NCBI GenBank assembly: GCA_029204225.1
Contig: CM055096.1
Coordinates: 71,801,349-71,865,348, forward strand
Source of the DNA: Diphasiastrum complanatum
Lineage: Eukaryota > Streptophyta > Lycopodiopsida > Lycopodiales > Lycopodiaceae
Direction of reading: 5' to 3'
DNA length: 64,000 nucleotides
Shown here one piece after another: positions 11,408 through 21,939 of this stretch. The notes below the pieces were generated by a model. It ran no database searches and was not told the DNA's origin. It was given only the letters and a program-made list of their open reading frames with translations. Within the stretch, counting starts at the first letter, position 1; the number at the start of each line of letters is the position of its first letter. A program made the translations under genes and the position numbers.

Positions 11408-11830
11408 AGCCCCTCACCAAGGATACTCTAGCCAAGCAAGTTGTAACAAAGCAACACAAGGGAATCGGATGGTGGACAAACCAACCCAACCAAATCTAGA
11501 TCATACTGATCTAGCTCCCAAGCTATGGATCAATCTCTCACAATGGATAGAGGAGTCATACCAGTAGCATGTAGCTACTGACACCACAATCAAGCATGCA
11601 CTAGTGAGAGCCCAATGGGTATACTTATACCGGCCTCCAAGGTCCATGCACCTCTAGTAGTGCACTGTGACACCTCATTGGACACCTATGCAGCCTATCT
11701 GGTCCACATCATCCAATTCTCCTATGACTCACTGATAAATCCATAATAATCATAATTAACTTACGGGTCGAGGTAGGCCTACTGACCTCTAGCGGGATAA
11801 ACAATTCGAGATCAGTCGTGGGCATAGAGA
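11408..11830. repeat. Dispersed repeat, copy 1
   Basis: Aligns over its whole length with 51213-51690 in the same orientation. Shared blocks include GGATGGTGGACAAACCAACC, CTAGTGAGAGCCCAAT, GGTATACTTATACC, TAGTAGTGCACTGTGACACC, GACTCACTGATA and ATTAACTTACGGGT. Copy 1 lacks about 80 bp present in copy 2 between CCATA and the ATTAACTTACGGG block. No open frame or terminal repeats were recognised, so this is an unclassified non-coding mobile repeat. The next 700 bp (11831-12180) show nothing else. Confidence 0.8.
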
Positions 11831-12180
11831 TATTGGCAAAACTATCCAAATAGTGGAGAAACACTAAAATTTATTATCAAAGAAATGCAAGTCCATCATC
11901 ATTATGGAATTGAAAACAAGATTCTTATTTCATGTCAGTGTGTAGAAATTGCAAAAAAGACATAGCTTGATTGTAACAGTCCATATTCATACTAATAAGA
12001 ATCCCAGTGCACATGTATGATTGTATCTATCTTTTGACGGTAGTATATACATGTTTATGTATACTTGAAATATAAAAAAAAATTATTCAGTCTTTTTTTT
12101 TTCTAAACTAAGAGAAGCATCCAGTAAAATTGCTTGCTCTTGTGCTATTTCAGTAGGACGAGGGTCGTAGATTACAATCT

Positions 12181-12574
12181 CTATTCATTGGAAAGGATTC
12201 TTATACTCTGTTGATTGTATATTATAATGTCTACATCTTGAGCAACCTGAAAAACTGTTAGAGCAGGAGTAGCTTTCTTTCCAAGACCTTTGGCGCTCGT
12301 GATTTCTGGAACAGAATTTTTACCATTGGCAACAAAAATCTTGATCAACTCTTGTTGTAATTTGTACACTTCATCGAGGTTGTATGGGTCAAGAGTGGAC
12401 TGTCATTGACAACAAGATGGGTGAGCTATACTAAATAAACAAGAATTTTACAAAAAAAACATCAAATGGATTACTCTGTCAATACCAAATTAGACAAGAT
12501 CATATTACCCTACCAATATCAACGTCCACTTGCAGATTGTACTGCTCAAAAAATAGCTTTGTATTATACATAAC
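12181..12574 (-). pseudogene. Downstream part of a coding-like sequence split by the chromovirus
   Basis: On the minus strand, 12574-12514 read YNTKLFFEQYNLQVDVDI and end at a GTAGGG donor-like site. After a 114-bp gap, an AG acceptor at 12400-12401 opens a frame with LDPYNLDEVYKLQQELIK, VPEITSAKGLGKK and ATPALTVFQVAQDVDIIIY, up to about 12184. This continues sequence found on the other side of the inserted retroelement (18793-18975). I do not recognise the family. A one-base frameshift appears to separate the two parts at the insertion point, so it may have been decaying already. Confidence 0.4.
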
Positions 12575-12932
12575 TGTAATAGATCCTAACACCACAGTAG
12601 GGCAAACACTAACTGATCCACCCAACCTTGCCTACTCCCTGATATAGAGTAAGCCCCTCCTAGCCCAGTGTGAGGACTGGTAGCATGCTACTGCCAAGTG
12701 TCGGCCACGTGGCACTGACGTGGCCGACTGCACGTCGGGACCCAACTGGGGGCCCTATCCTGCTGACAGGGTCCCTAGGCTGTGTTAGGCCCGCCATGGC
12801 TATGGACCGTGCTAGGGCACACTACTCACACTGTCTTGCCCTGTTGGTCATGTACGCTGGACACGACCCTGACTGTGGTATCTGACCTATCTGTGTTCTC
12901 TAGGGTTCGGCACTGGTTACGAGCTCGTAACA
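12575..12932 (-). repeat. 3' LTR of the chromovirus
   Basis: 358 bp, matching 18435-18792 except for three single-base differences (CACAGTAGGG/CACACTAGGG, GCTACTGCC/GCTATTGCC, GTGCTAGGG/GTGCTGGGG). The target duplication ATAAC lies immediately to its left. Short frames in the LTR are not genes. Confidence 0.97.
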
Positions 12933-12945
12933 CTCCCTCCCCCTT
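12933..12945 (-). promoter_or_regulatory. Polypurine tract of the chromovirus
   Basis: In element sense AAGGGGGAGGGAG abuts the 3' LTR directly; it is the expected plus-strand primer site. The integrase stop codon lies within the tract's upstream edge at 12944-12946. Confidence 0.92.
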
Positions 12946-14228
12946 AAGAACCGTCTTGGTCCTCTAAGACAAAGTCTGGAAAAATCTTGCGAAGGACGCT
13001 GCCTCTTTCCCAAGTGGCATTCTCAACAGGCTGATCATTCCACTTAACCAGATATTCTCGGTATAGAGTATGACGAGTCTGCGTCTCTCTACTATCAAGA
13101 ATCTCCTCTGGTTCATGTGGAGGTTGTTGAGGATCCAATGGGAGAACTAGAACACTGTCCCCTACCAGATTATCTGATCTGGTTAAGGCTTTTCGTAACT
13201 GACTTACATGAAAAACTGGAAAAACCTTACTGCTGTGTGGGAGTTCTAGTTCATAGGTGACCTCGCCTAGTCTCCTACTGATGGTAAAGGGCCTTGGAGA
13301 CAACTTAGCACACACTCCTGATTTGAGGGTTTTAGAGTCAACTGGGACTCTCAAGTAGACTTTCTCACCAGTGGAGAACTGCACATCCCGTCTGTGTGGA
13401 TCTGCATAATGCCTGGCTCGATCCTGGGATTGTCTAATGCTACGCTTAGCATGTTCTATCATCTGGTTTAGGTCTTCTAAAAAGGTTCTGGCTGCTTCAA
13501 CTTTTTCTTGTTCAAACCCTACAGCTGTGGGTGAGCGTGGCTGAAAACCGTACATCAGCATAAATGGGCTGTATCCCGTAGCTGAATGTTTGGTACTGTT
13601 GTAAGCAAACTCTAATATCGAGAGATACTCCTCCCAATTAGTCTGCCTCTTGCTGACGTATGCACGAAGCATATCCTCCAGCACTTGATTTACCCTTTCT
13701 TTTTGACCGTCCGTCTGTGGATGGTCGGTGGTACTCATATTAAGTTTAGTATGGAGATGATGGAATACTGCCTTCCAAAAATTTCCAGTAAACTTACTGT
13801 CCCGGTCGCTGACTATGCCGGAAGGTAGACCGTACAATTTAAATAGCCCGTCTACAAACAACCTCGCTAACTCTGGAGCTCTAACGGTTGTTTTGGTCGG
13901 AATAAAATGAGCCATTTTGGTCAGACGGTCAACTGTGACCCATATAGCGTCATTACCCTTTTGGGTTTTAGACAGGCCTACTATAAAATCCATGGAGATA
14001 CTCTCCCATTTACCAGCTGGTATTTCTAAGGGATGCAACAACCCTCCTGCCTTTAAACGCTCTGCTTTATTTACTTGACATTTCTGGCAACTGGTTACAT
14101 ACTGGTGGACGTCCTTTTTCATACTGGGCCAGAAAAATTGCCTACGAAGAAGCTCATAGGTCTTCTGTATGCCTGGGTGTCCCGCGCTAGGATTGTCATG
14201 ACATTCATATAGGACCTGCTGCCTATAA
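12944..14228 (-). CDS. Chromovirus integrase with chromodomain
   Basis: The catalytic integrase and chromodomain part of pol. The HHCC zinc finger begins upstream of the first ATG (14122), in the same frame, with CHDNPSAGHPG and ending SCQKCQ, so the functional coding stretch starts directly after the TAG at 14231-14233. Counting from that ATG, the DD35E residues are Asp45 (MDFIVGL), Asp106 (VSDRDSKF) and Glu142 (GQKERVN; the family usually has QTER). The C-terminus carries a chromodomain, roughly residues 335-390, with YREYLVKWNDQP, ATWERG and FPDFVLED. In chromoviruses this domain is thought to steer integration to marked chromatin. The frame is intact over 392 codons from the ATG to the PPT. 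Confidence 0.93.
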
Positions 14229-14230
14229 TC

Positions 14231-15709
14231 CTATGAATTGGGGACACGTACTCTATCTCTATAGAGCAAGTACTCATCCTGAATGGAATACTGTTTCCAT
14301 TTGAATCCTTGAGTCAACTGACCCTCAACCACTGGGGTTTGCTTGGGTGATACAGGCTCAGAATCCTCAACGTCATCTGATGACGTATACTCGGACTCAT
14401 CATCATCCTCAACGGAAGCTGCCGTATTCTTGGATGAACTGGCACCAGCCCCGGGAACTGGTTCTGGAGTCTGTAACTGTCTGTTCTGGACTGAGTTCCA
14501 GATAATAGAGAAGAATGCATCATGCTGGCATTTCCCTCTCAAGGACTCGAGTAACTCATTACGAATCTGAGTAAAACTCAGCTCGTTTATCATAGGCATT
14601 CTGCTAAGGGCATCTGCTACTGTATTGAATTTTCCACGCCTATATCTGATAGACATGTCAAACTCTTGCATCAACTCTGCCCAACGAGCTTTCTGACCTC
14701 TAAGCTCAGGTTGATTGCAAAGGTATCTGAGACTCTCATGGTCTGTCAGGACCTCAAAGTTGGCACCATACAAATAATGCCTCCAAGTCTTAAGGGCATG
14801 GACTATAGAAAAGAGTTCCTTTTCATAGGCACTATACCTAGTCTGGGCTGGCTCGAGTTTTTTACTCTCGAACGCAACTGGTCGTCCACCCTGAGTTAGC
14901 ACAGCACCTACTGCAAAGTCGCTAGCATCTGTTTCGACCACAAATGGCTGATTGGGGTCGACGACCTTTAAAACTGGTGCTGTAGCTAAGGCTGTTTTGA
15001 GAGCATCAAAGCTCTCCTGTTGTGCGGACTCCCAAATGAACTCCTTTCCCTTCCCCTTAAGGAGATTTGTCATAGGGACTGCTATCTGAGCATATTCCTT
15101 GACAAATCGTCTGTAATATCCCGCCAGAACAAGAAAGATTTGAAGTTCCAAAATATTCCGAGGTCTCAGCCAACTGAGTATGGCTTTAACCTTATTTGGT
15201 TCCATCTTAATCCCATCTGAAGAGATAATGTGACCCAAATATGCTACTTCTTCAACGAAGAATTCACACTTGGATTGTTTAGCATAAAGCTTATGCTTTC
15301 TGAGCAGTCGAAACACCTTTCTGAGGTGTTTTAGATGCTCCTTCCTCGTTTTGCTGTAGACGAGGATGTCATCTAAAAATACGACTACAAACTTACCCAA
15401 GTATGGTCTGAGGACACTGTTCATCAAGGTCATAAAGGTAGCTGGAGCATTTGTGAGCCCAAATGGCATCACCTTAAACTCATAATGACCGTGACGAGTC
15501 CTAAAAGCTGTTTTCGAGACATCTTCCGATTTTATACGGACTTGATGATATCCCGATCTGAGGTCTATTTTGCTGAAAAACTTAGCCCCGTCGAGTTGAT
15601 CAAACAACTCGTCTGCCCGAGGCATAGGGTATTTATTCTTAATTGTGACTTTATTGAGGGCTCTGTAATCTATGCAAAGACGCATAGACCCCTCCTTCTT
15701 TTTCACCAA
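14231..15709 (-). CDS. Chromovirus reverse transcriptase and RNase H
   Basis: The visible frame opens at VKKKEG and covers RT then RNase H. Landmarks are [33 protein letters not shown], the catalytic FLDD at residues 111-114, AYLGH, then the RNase H start [15 protein letters not shown], and [13 protein letters not shown]. An acidic tail with many Asp, Glu and Ser follows before the TAG at 14231-14233; beyond it the same frame goes on into integrase. The N-terminus of RT lies in the preceding gag frame, separated by a one-base deletion, so the ATG at 15709 is not the natural start. This is one polyprotein in an intact relative, broken twice here. Confidence 0.93.
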   Translation of the reverse strand: MVKKKEGSMRLCIDYRALNKVTIKNKYPMPRADELFDQLDGAKFFSKIDLRSGYHQVRIKSEDVSKTAFRTRHGHYEFKVMPFGLTNAPATFMTLMNSVLRPYLGKFVVVFLDDILVYSKTRKEHLKHLRKVFRLLRKHKLYAKQSKCEFFVEEVAYLGHIISSDGIKMEPNKVKAILSWLRPRNILELQIFLVLAGYYRRFVKEYAQIAVPMTNLLKGKGKEFIWESAQQESFDALKTALATAPVLKVVDPNQPFVVETDASDFAVGAVLTQGGRPVAFESKKLEPAQTRYSAYEKELFSIVHALKTWRHYLYGANFEVLTDHESLRYLCNQPELRGQKARWAELMQEFDMSIRYRRGKFNTVADALSRMPMINELSFTQIRNELLESLRGKCQHDAFFSIIWNSVQNRQLQTPEPVPGAGASSSKNTAASVEDDDESEYTSSDDVEDSEPVSPKQTPVVEGQLTQGFKWKQYSIQDEYLLYRDRVRVPNS

Positions 15710-17724
15710 TAGGACTGGTGAGGCCCATGGTGAACTCTACTGGTCTGAATTTGGCCTTTCCCAAGATAGTCTGTTAACTGCCTAGTTATTTCTTCATCCT
15801 CTGTTCGGCTGACCCGATACGGAGGTTTAGAAACAGGTGCTGTACCTGGTACTAGGTTTATTACATGATCTACCTCTCTGCTAGGTGGTAAACCATGTGG
15901 CAAATCTTCAGGAAAAACATCTTTAAATTTAGACAACAAAGTTTCTAATTTACTGATTTTCTGCTGAATAGAACTGGAAATAGAAACTTCAGGAATAAAC
16001 TGAAAGTCACATAAGAATACCTGATGGTCTTCGTCTCCGATTAGCTGACAGAGTTCTGAACTGCAGACCATAGGGCTGTTGGGGACATCATGCTCCCCAT
16101 GCAACTGGATCTCTCGGCCTTTATGCTGAAAGCTGAGGGTGTTCTCCTGATAGTTTCTGTGGAGGGAAGGTCCTAAACTGTAGAGCCAATCTCTCCCGAG
16201 AACAATGTCTGTTCGATCCAGGTGCATTATCTGAAAGTTTATTTCATCTTGGTACCCCTGAATACCAAGATTTAACTTACTTACCATAGTTTCCCATATT
16301 TTTTTATCTTCACCCTTAGCTAATGAAACTATGTACCTATGCTGACTAGGTACTTCTGGTAGTTTAAGCTTTTTAACCAGGGTGTGGTTGATGAAATTAT
16401 GGGTTGCCCCATCATCAACCATGACTCTTACTGACTGGTTACCAACTTTCCCATGCATACGTACTAGGTCATGCGGCCCAAAGTTGAAGGGTCTCGCTAG
16501 CATTGCAGAGGTCAGCTGGCAACAGTGTTCATGATCTTCATGATACACTTTGATCTCGGAAGCTGCCGAGTCACTGGGGAAACATACAGTCTGAACAAGA
16601 TGAACTTGTTTTTTATCTTTCTTATCTTTTTTAGTGAAAGGCCCCTTGGGACACTGTCTGACTGTGTGTCCCTTGCCCATACACACAAAGCACAAACGTT
16701 CTTGTTTGGCTTTCTCAAAATCATCTGGTTTTAAGGGCTGTATGAGTGAAGGGCATTTCTGAGGAGCTTCACCTTTAAATTTATCTTCTTTCTTTCTTTT
16801 TAAAAATTTCTTTTTAAATTGAAAGTCTTTCTGAGGAAGCTGCTCAGAAAGTGGTTGCTGTCTCGCTCTCTTCCTACCCACTGAATCATCATAGATTTGA
16901 GCATATCTGAGAGCTTGCTCAAGGGTAGTAGGCGAGTTTCTCTGGACCTCTACTTTATATTCATCTTTGAGGCCACGGACAAATCCCCTGATTTTTTGAT
17001 AGTCATCCATATTTTTAATCTTTAAAATTGCCTCTCGATACTGCGAGATATATTGGATGAGGGACTTGTCCATTAATGTTCTTTCCCAGGCTTCCCAGGC
17101 TCTATCAAGTTCATTCTCTGGTAGAAATTCTCTTAGGAAAGCTTCTTCAAAAGCTTTCCATGACCGGGGAGTCTGCCCAGTCTCCTGGAGATTTAACCAC
17201 CACTTATAGGCCATAGGCCCTAAAGAAAGACTGGCCTCAATTGCTTGCAAATGGTCAGGGGTTTGTTTAAGAGCATGAATGTTCTTCCATTTGCTGAGGA
17301 AGGTTTGTAGAATATCTGCATTTCTATCCTTCTCTTCCCCATTAAAAGTAGGAGGCTTTAAATCTTTAAAAACACTGGGGTGAGACCGTAAAGTCTCACC
17401 CGAAACTGATGGAAGTGGAGAAGGGGATAATTGAGAAGTGGAGGGAAGGCTTCCTTTCGCGGAGCTCAAAATCAAGTTTTTGAGTTCAGCGAACGAGTCG
17501 TCCACACTGGACTTGAAATTGGCTAATGTCAGCTTCAGTTCATCCACTTCTGTTACCAATTGGAGGAACTGCTCCTTGGTAACCAGTTCGTCGAGTTCTT
17601 CGGCGAACTGTTCCTGTTCTTCTACTTCCATGGGTTCCTTCCCTTTTCTGTAAGCCAAGGCTTCTGTTTCAAGTTCGTCGAAGCCTCTCTCCTGGGGTTG
17701 ATCAGGTCCCTGAGGAGTGGTCAT
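15703..17724 (-). CDS. Chromovirus gag and aspartic protease
   Basis: 673 residues. An acidic N-terminus (residues 30-60) is followed by a Gag core with PPTFNGE (124-130), WWLNLQ and FLREFLPE; then a lysine-rich segment, one CCHC zinc knuckle [14 protein letters not shown] (345-358), and the retropepsin motif VDDGATHNF around Asp437, where the family usually has D-S/T-G. The next part has DIVLGRDWL and the gag-to-RT linker with FPEDLP and PPYR. The frame ends soon after IQTS, at a one-base deletion that throws it off before RT. The start chosen is the first ATG after the leader, which spans about 700 bp (17725-18421). Confidence 0.92.
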   Translation of the reverse strand: MTTPQGPDQPQERGFDELETEALAYRKGKEPMEVEEQEQFAEELDELVTKEQFLQLVTEVDELKLTLANFKSSVDDSFAELKNLILSSAKGSLPSTSQLSPSPLPSVSGETLRSHPSVFKDLKPPTFNGEEKDRNADILQTFLSKWKNIHALKQTPDHLQAIEASLSLGPMAYKWWLNLQETGQTPRSWKAFEEAFLREFLPENELDRAWEAWERTLMDKSLIQYISQYREAILKIKNMDDYQKIRGFVRGLKDEYKVEVQRNSPTTLEQALRYAQIYDDSVGRKRARQQPLSEQLPQKDFQFKKKFLKRKKEDKFKGEAPQKCPSLIQPLKPDDFEKAKQERLCFVCMGKGHTVRQCPKGPFTKKDKKDKKQVHLVQTVCFPSDSAASEIKVYHEDHEHCCQLTSAMLARPFNFGPHDLVRMHGKVGNQSVRVMVDDGATHNFINHTLVKKLKLPEVPSQHRYIVSLAKGEDKKIWETMVSKLNLGIQGYQDEINFQIMHLDRTDIVLGRDWLYSLGPSLHRNYQENTLSFQHKGREIQLHGEHDVPNSPMVCSSELCQLIGDEDHQVFLCDFQFIPEVSISSSIQQKISKLETLLSKFKDVFPEDLPHGLPPSREVDHVINLVPGTAPVSKPPYRVSRTEDEEITRQLTDYLGKGQIQTSRVHHGPHQSYW

Positions 17725-18421
17725 CTTCGAAACTGAAAGAGAGCTACCTTAACTTCTGAAGGAAAAAAGTCTAAAAGACTAATTTACAACTGTACAAGGG
17801 AAAGGAAAGATGACTTAGCTGTTTCTGAGGACTGTACTTCCAAAGAAAGAATGAAGAGGAACCCTTTCAGCTCTTTTCCCCAAAATTTCAGACCTGCTGT
17901 TCCGAAAAATGCCAGTTTGAAGCTTCAAAACGGTGCTAAATTTCCCGGTTTTTTTATGATAGTAGCTCGCTGGTCTGATAGGAATCCTCTTGCTCCAAAT
18001 CTCTGACGTTGGGGCCCAAAAACTTGTTGAAAAACCAGATTTTCAGAAGTACTGGCAGCGCTGGCCCTGCTCCTCCTTTTTGGCTTCAAACTCGCTGAGA
18101 ACCAGTAACTTTTTCCCTGGAAATCGGATGTAGGTCTCTGACTGTACAGCGATGGAGGTGCTGGCTTCTTCCTACTCTAATTTCGCTGGAAAAACTATAG
18201 AGAATCCTTTCAACTCAGTGGGAAACAGCTGTTTTTTCAGCGAGTTACCTACACTTGGAATCTGACTCCTTGCTACTGTGATTTCTCAGTGGAAATCAGA
18301 AGTTTGAAGGCTGCTCCTACAGCGATCCTCCTCCTCTATTCCTCTCTGAGAATCTGAGAAACACTTCCTATCTTCTGATAGCTTTCTCTACTACTGTCCT
18401 GAACTCCCTAGGATGGAGATG

Positions 18422-18433
18422 GCTCTGATACCA
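18422..18433 (-). promoter_or_regulatory. Primer-binding site, initiator tRNA-Met
   Basis: In element sense TGGTATCAGAGC, complementary to the 3' end of plant initiator tRNA-Met, one base inside the 5' LTR. Confidence 0.95.
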
Positions 18434-18434
18434 G

Positions 18435-18792
18435 TGTAATAGATCCTAACACCACACTAGGGCAAACACTAACTGATCCACCCAACCTTGCCTACTCCCT
18501 GATATAGAGTAAGCCCCTCCTAGCCCAGTGTGAGGACTGGTAGCATGCTATTGCCAAGTGTCGGCCACGTGGCACTGACGTGGCCGACTGCACGTCGGGA
18601 CCCAACTGGGGGCCCTATCCTGCTGACAGGGTCCCTAGGCTGTGTTAGGCCCGCCATGGCTATGGACCGTGCTGGGGCACACTACTCACACTGTCTTGCC
18701 CTGTTGGTCATGTACGCTGGACACGACCCTGACTGTGGTATCTGACCTATCTGTGTTCTCTAGGGTTCGGCACTGGTTACGAGCTCGTAACA
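18435..18792 (-). repeat. 5' LTR of the chromovirus with promoter-like signals
   Basis: 358 bp; in element sense it drives the element. It contains a perfect inverted repeat GTCGGCCACGT/ACGTGGCCGAC with a 7-bp spacer (18560-18588), a TATA-like CTATATC at 18501-18507 about 55 bp downstream, and a 16-bp palindrome GTTACGAGCTCGTAAC at its outer tip (18776-18791). Confidence 0.95.
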
Positions 18793-18975
18793 ATAACACA
18801 CCATGCGTAACTGAAGGAATCCTTCTATTGTACACACTGAGACAGTGCAAGTGTTGAAAATGCAACAAAAGGACCTCAATAAACTTGTGAAATGATGGAG
18901 GAAGCACCTTGAATAGATCCAATTGAGATCCAATACCAAAAATACCATTCAATTTAGTGTTTACTAGCTTTTCCT
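18793..18975 (-). pseudogene. Upstream part of the coding-like sequence split by the chromovirus
   Basis: Minus-strand translation gives a continuous protein-like stretch including QAKEKLVNTKLNGIFGIG, SQLDLFKVLPPSFHKF, IEVLLLHFQHLHCLSVYN and RRIPSVTHG, and then reaches the insertion point. The next piece lies at 12514-12574 beyond the element. The family is unknown to me. It is bounded upstream (right) by stop codons, so it is a fragment or a single exon. A gene-derived pseudogene or part of another transposon are both possible. Confidence 0.4.
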
Positions 18976-18989
18976 TGGCTTGACTCCAT

Positions 18990-19529
18990 TATAAGGCTCC
19001 AATTCTTGCAATTCCCTTCACATGTGTGAGTGTACAGCCTGCCACAGGCAGAGGACAGTACTTCAACTCTCTAATCAATCCAACAAATGCAAAGAACCAA
19101 AAGCAAATGGTAAATATCAAGCATAGAGATCACAACCAACAATGATAGAAGGAAAACCAAATTTTTACTCATAAACTGATGGAGAAACCATCACATATTT
19201 ATACATAAGTAGCTCAAATTTGAGCATTTTAGGGCCTAACCCTAACATCCAACCTAATAGGTCATTGGAACCACCCTAATTAGGGGTCAAGATCTTGAGA
19301 TCTAAAAACAATGTAAAACTTGCTATTTTCTATTCCTACTTTTTCTCTAACCTATCTATGTACATTTTGGCCTCATTCAAAGGTACCATTACAAATTGGG
19401 ATGTGGAATAAAATTCTTGAAAAGCTTCCTATGCTAGTTTTCACGTGTGACATGGCATAACATGGCCAAATTGCCAATTACAAGTCATATGACGAAAATT
19501 GGTCCAAACTAGCTTGTGAAATTTTAACA
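18990..19529 (-). repeat. Probable 3' LTR of the adjacent copia remnant
   Basis: A copia-style PPT-like TGTGAGGAGAG (19530-19540 in element sense) is followed directly by TGTTAAAATTTCAC, a plausible LTR start at 19529. The outer boundary near 18990 is a guess, and no second LTR was found in the window. ATATTTATACATAAG resembles a TATA region. Confidence 0.4.
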
Positions 19530-21020
19530 CTCTCCTCACAACTAGTTTGGATCTAACATAGATCTACTAATCACTCCAGTCTTTGAAGAGGTCTAGCTGA
19601 GTATATCAGCCACACACTCACTACTTGATACATGTTCCAAAGAGATCTCCTTTATTTGAGTTTTTTCCCTCACAAAGTGATGACAAATCTCTATGTGTTT
19701 GGACCTTGCATGAAAAATTGGATTTGTTGGGCTGACATGTTGTCATTATGGATGATTGGTACATCCTTTGGATCCATAATCTTTAGCTCCACTTGTAATC
19801 TCTTGATCCAAAGCACCTCCTTAGTTGTTGTAGTAAGTGCTTTGTACTCGGCCTCGGTTGAGTTTCTTGCTTCTTTGATAGCCAAGAAACTACTCCATCA
19901 CCTATGAAGGTTGCATATTCACTTGTTGATCTTCTATCTCTTGTGTCACCTGCAAAATCTGAATCACTATAGGCATGCAAGTCAATTACATCTCCTCCAT
20001 AAAGTATACCAAGGTCTAGTATACCCGACATGTACCTCAAGATCCTTTTATCTTTCTTCCAATGAATGTTCAATGGATCTTGCATGTATTGAGTTAATAT
20101 ACACACACTAAAGCAAAGATCAGGCCTATTAATAGTAATCCACATTAAGCATCCTATAAGTTGTCTATATAAAGTGATGTCCATGAAGGATCTTTCATCA
20201 TCTTTATTAAACACTTTTACATCTTGCTCCATAGGAGTTTCTACATACTTGCAATCTTGCATCTTAAACTTCTTTAGCAAACTTTGAGCATAGTTTGTTT
20301 GACTAATAAAGATAAAATCAGACCCTCTAATGACCTCTATGCCCAAAATAAGAAGATCACCTAGATCTACCATTTTGAACTCTAAGGATAGATCTACCTT
20401 GACTCTCTCAATTCCAACAATATTATCACCACTAAGGATGATGTCATCAATATAGATTAGCAAAAGTACAATACCATGATCATCAAACTTAAGGTATAAG
20501 CTAGGATAATATTCACTTTGAGAGAAACCAAGTGATATAAGATAATGATGTAGTCTTGAATTCCAAGACTTAGAAGCTTGCTTCAAGCCATAGATGCTCC
20601 ATTGTAGATGACAAACCTTGTCCTCCAACCCGAGCTTGATGAATCCTTGGGGCTGCTCCATGAAGATGTCTTCCCATTAAGAAATGCATTTGACACATCC
20701 ATTTGACAAAGCATCCATCCAAAATGAGAGGCAAGAGCAAGAATCAACCTTATTATGATCATCTTGGCCACATGTGCAAAAGTCTCCACATAATCTATGC
20801 CCTTCTCTTGGGCATATCCCTTGGCAACAAGCCTTGACTTGTGCTCACTTATGCTTCCATCTGAATTTAACTTGAGTTTGAACACCCACTTACATCCTAT
20901 CACATTCTTAGATGGTCTATCAACAAGGATCCTATTGGATAAGCTCACAATTTCCTCCTTGAACTGAGACGGCCAAACTATTTGAAGAACGATTGCATCA
21001 GGTGTTTGGTTGATCTTCAT
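19530..21020 (-). pseudogene. Ty1/copia pol remnant (RT and RNase H)
   Basis: Minus-strand fragments cover the copia reverse transcriptase and RNase H. RT starts near 21000 with GCKWVFKLKLNSDGS and SRLVAKGYAQEKGIDY; it shifts frame near 20660 and goes on with YGLKQASKSWN, the catalytic YIDD in LLLIYIDDIILSG, SLEFKMVDLG and KKFKMQDCKYVETPM. RNase H has DSDFAGDTRDRRSTSEY and VSWLSKKQ, another frame change, then NSTEAEYKALTTTTKE. The end near 19560 reads as HFVREK-type RNase H tail. Gag, protease and integrase are missing. Related to the fragment at 46181-46591 (both have DERSF-DITLY). Confidence 0.9.
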
Positions 21021-21226
21021 CCACGGATCAAAGCATAACTAATCCTATTCTTTTCACATTCAAATGTCAAGTTTAAGTTATCTGAAGAACATTGAAGACT
21101 TGGCCATCTTCAATGTCTTCAACAAAATCAGTCTTTTTTGCATAGTCTGTAGAAATGAACTATTTTTGCACAGCCTGCAAAAATACACGTAAACTGCCCA
21201 CTGACAGAAACCGTAAACAACCGCAC

Positions 21227-21396
21227 TGCAAACGGTTTCAACGAAGGCACTGAAGGCAACCGCAAAGTCTTGCAAACGACTTCAATGAAGGCCGAAGGCA
21301 ACCACAAAATCTTGCAAATGGCTTCAACGAAGGCACCGAAGGCAATCGCAAAGTCCTGCAAACAGCTTCAACGAAGGCACCAAAGGCAACCGCAAG
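21227..21396. repeat. Minisatellite of about 43 bp, four units
   Basis: Units begin at 21227, 21271, 21313 and 21357 (periods 44, 42 and 44 bp). Core text is CTTCAACGAAGGCACCGAAG then GCAACCGCAAAGTC. It is more GC-rich than the flanks. Two further imperfect copies of a longer motif (CCACCACCAAGGCAATGG, then CCTTACAAT and CGAAGACCA) lie at about 21398 and 21482. Confidence 0.85.
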
Positions 21397-21939
21397 CCAC
21401 CACCAAGGCAATGGTTGCGATCTACTGCAACAAACCGTATGGGTCAACCTTACAATTGGAGGCGAAGACCAGAAGCGCAAGCCACCACAAGGAACCGCCA
21501 AGGCAATGGCTGTGATCTAGCACAATGAACCGTGTGAGTGAACCTTACAATCACTATACGAAGACCAAATTTGAAGGGAACCGCAAGCTACGTCTTGCGA
21601 CAAACATTGCGACCGTTACGAATCGCCAAGCCAACATTACAGTTCACCTACAGCTTCTACGACGGTGCAACTTCACGCTCCCGAAGCGAAGCTTAAACCT
21701 GCTAATGTACGATCTGTAGATGTCGTTGTACATTGTTTCATGACCAGGTACACAGTTCAGAGTAAACTAGTCTTGTAATTCTAGATTAGTTAAAATGATT
21801 CTTGTAACAAACAAGAACGATGTGTATAAATACATTTTTAGCTCTCATTTACAAACAAGCGAGAAGAGCGAAAAATCCATAATCAATTTGTTGCTCTTGC
21901 TTTATTACAAGCATTGAATGTAATATACAAGCAATACTT

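Larger units (their letters stand above)
12575..18792 (-). mobile_element. Complete Ty3/gypsy chromovirus, 6.2 kb
   Basis: A full-length LTR retrotransposon transcribed from the minus strand. It has two 358-bp LTRs starting TGTTAC and ending TTACA in element sense, an initiator-Met PBS, gag, aspartic protease, RT, RNase H, integrase with a C-terminal chromodomain, and a PPT. A perfect 5-bp target-site duplication ATAAC flanks it (12570-12574 and 18793-18797). The LTRs differ at three positions only (about 0.8%), so the insertion is recent. Two lesions interrupt the polyprotein: a one-base loss near 15737-15741 at the start of RT, and an in-frame TAG at 14231-14233 before the integrase zinc finger. 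In plants, chromodomain-bearing gypsy elements are chromoviruses; the clade within them was not determined. Confidence 0.96.

Noticed and set aside
12670-12967. Frames of 60-70 codons in both chromovirus LTRs
   Set aside because: Identical in the two LTR copies and inside non-coding LTR sequence.
14343-17653. Plus-strand frames opposite the chromovirus genes
   Set aside because: Shadows of the minus-strand polyprotein.
12575-18792. Programmed -1 or +1 frameshift between protease and RT
   Set aside because: No slippery heptamer or pseudoknot was seen near 15740, and the change falls inside the conserved RT start motif, so a simple one-base deletion is more likely.
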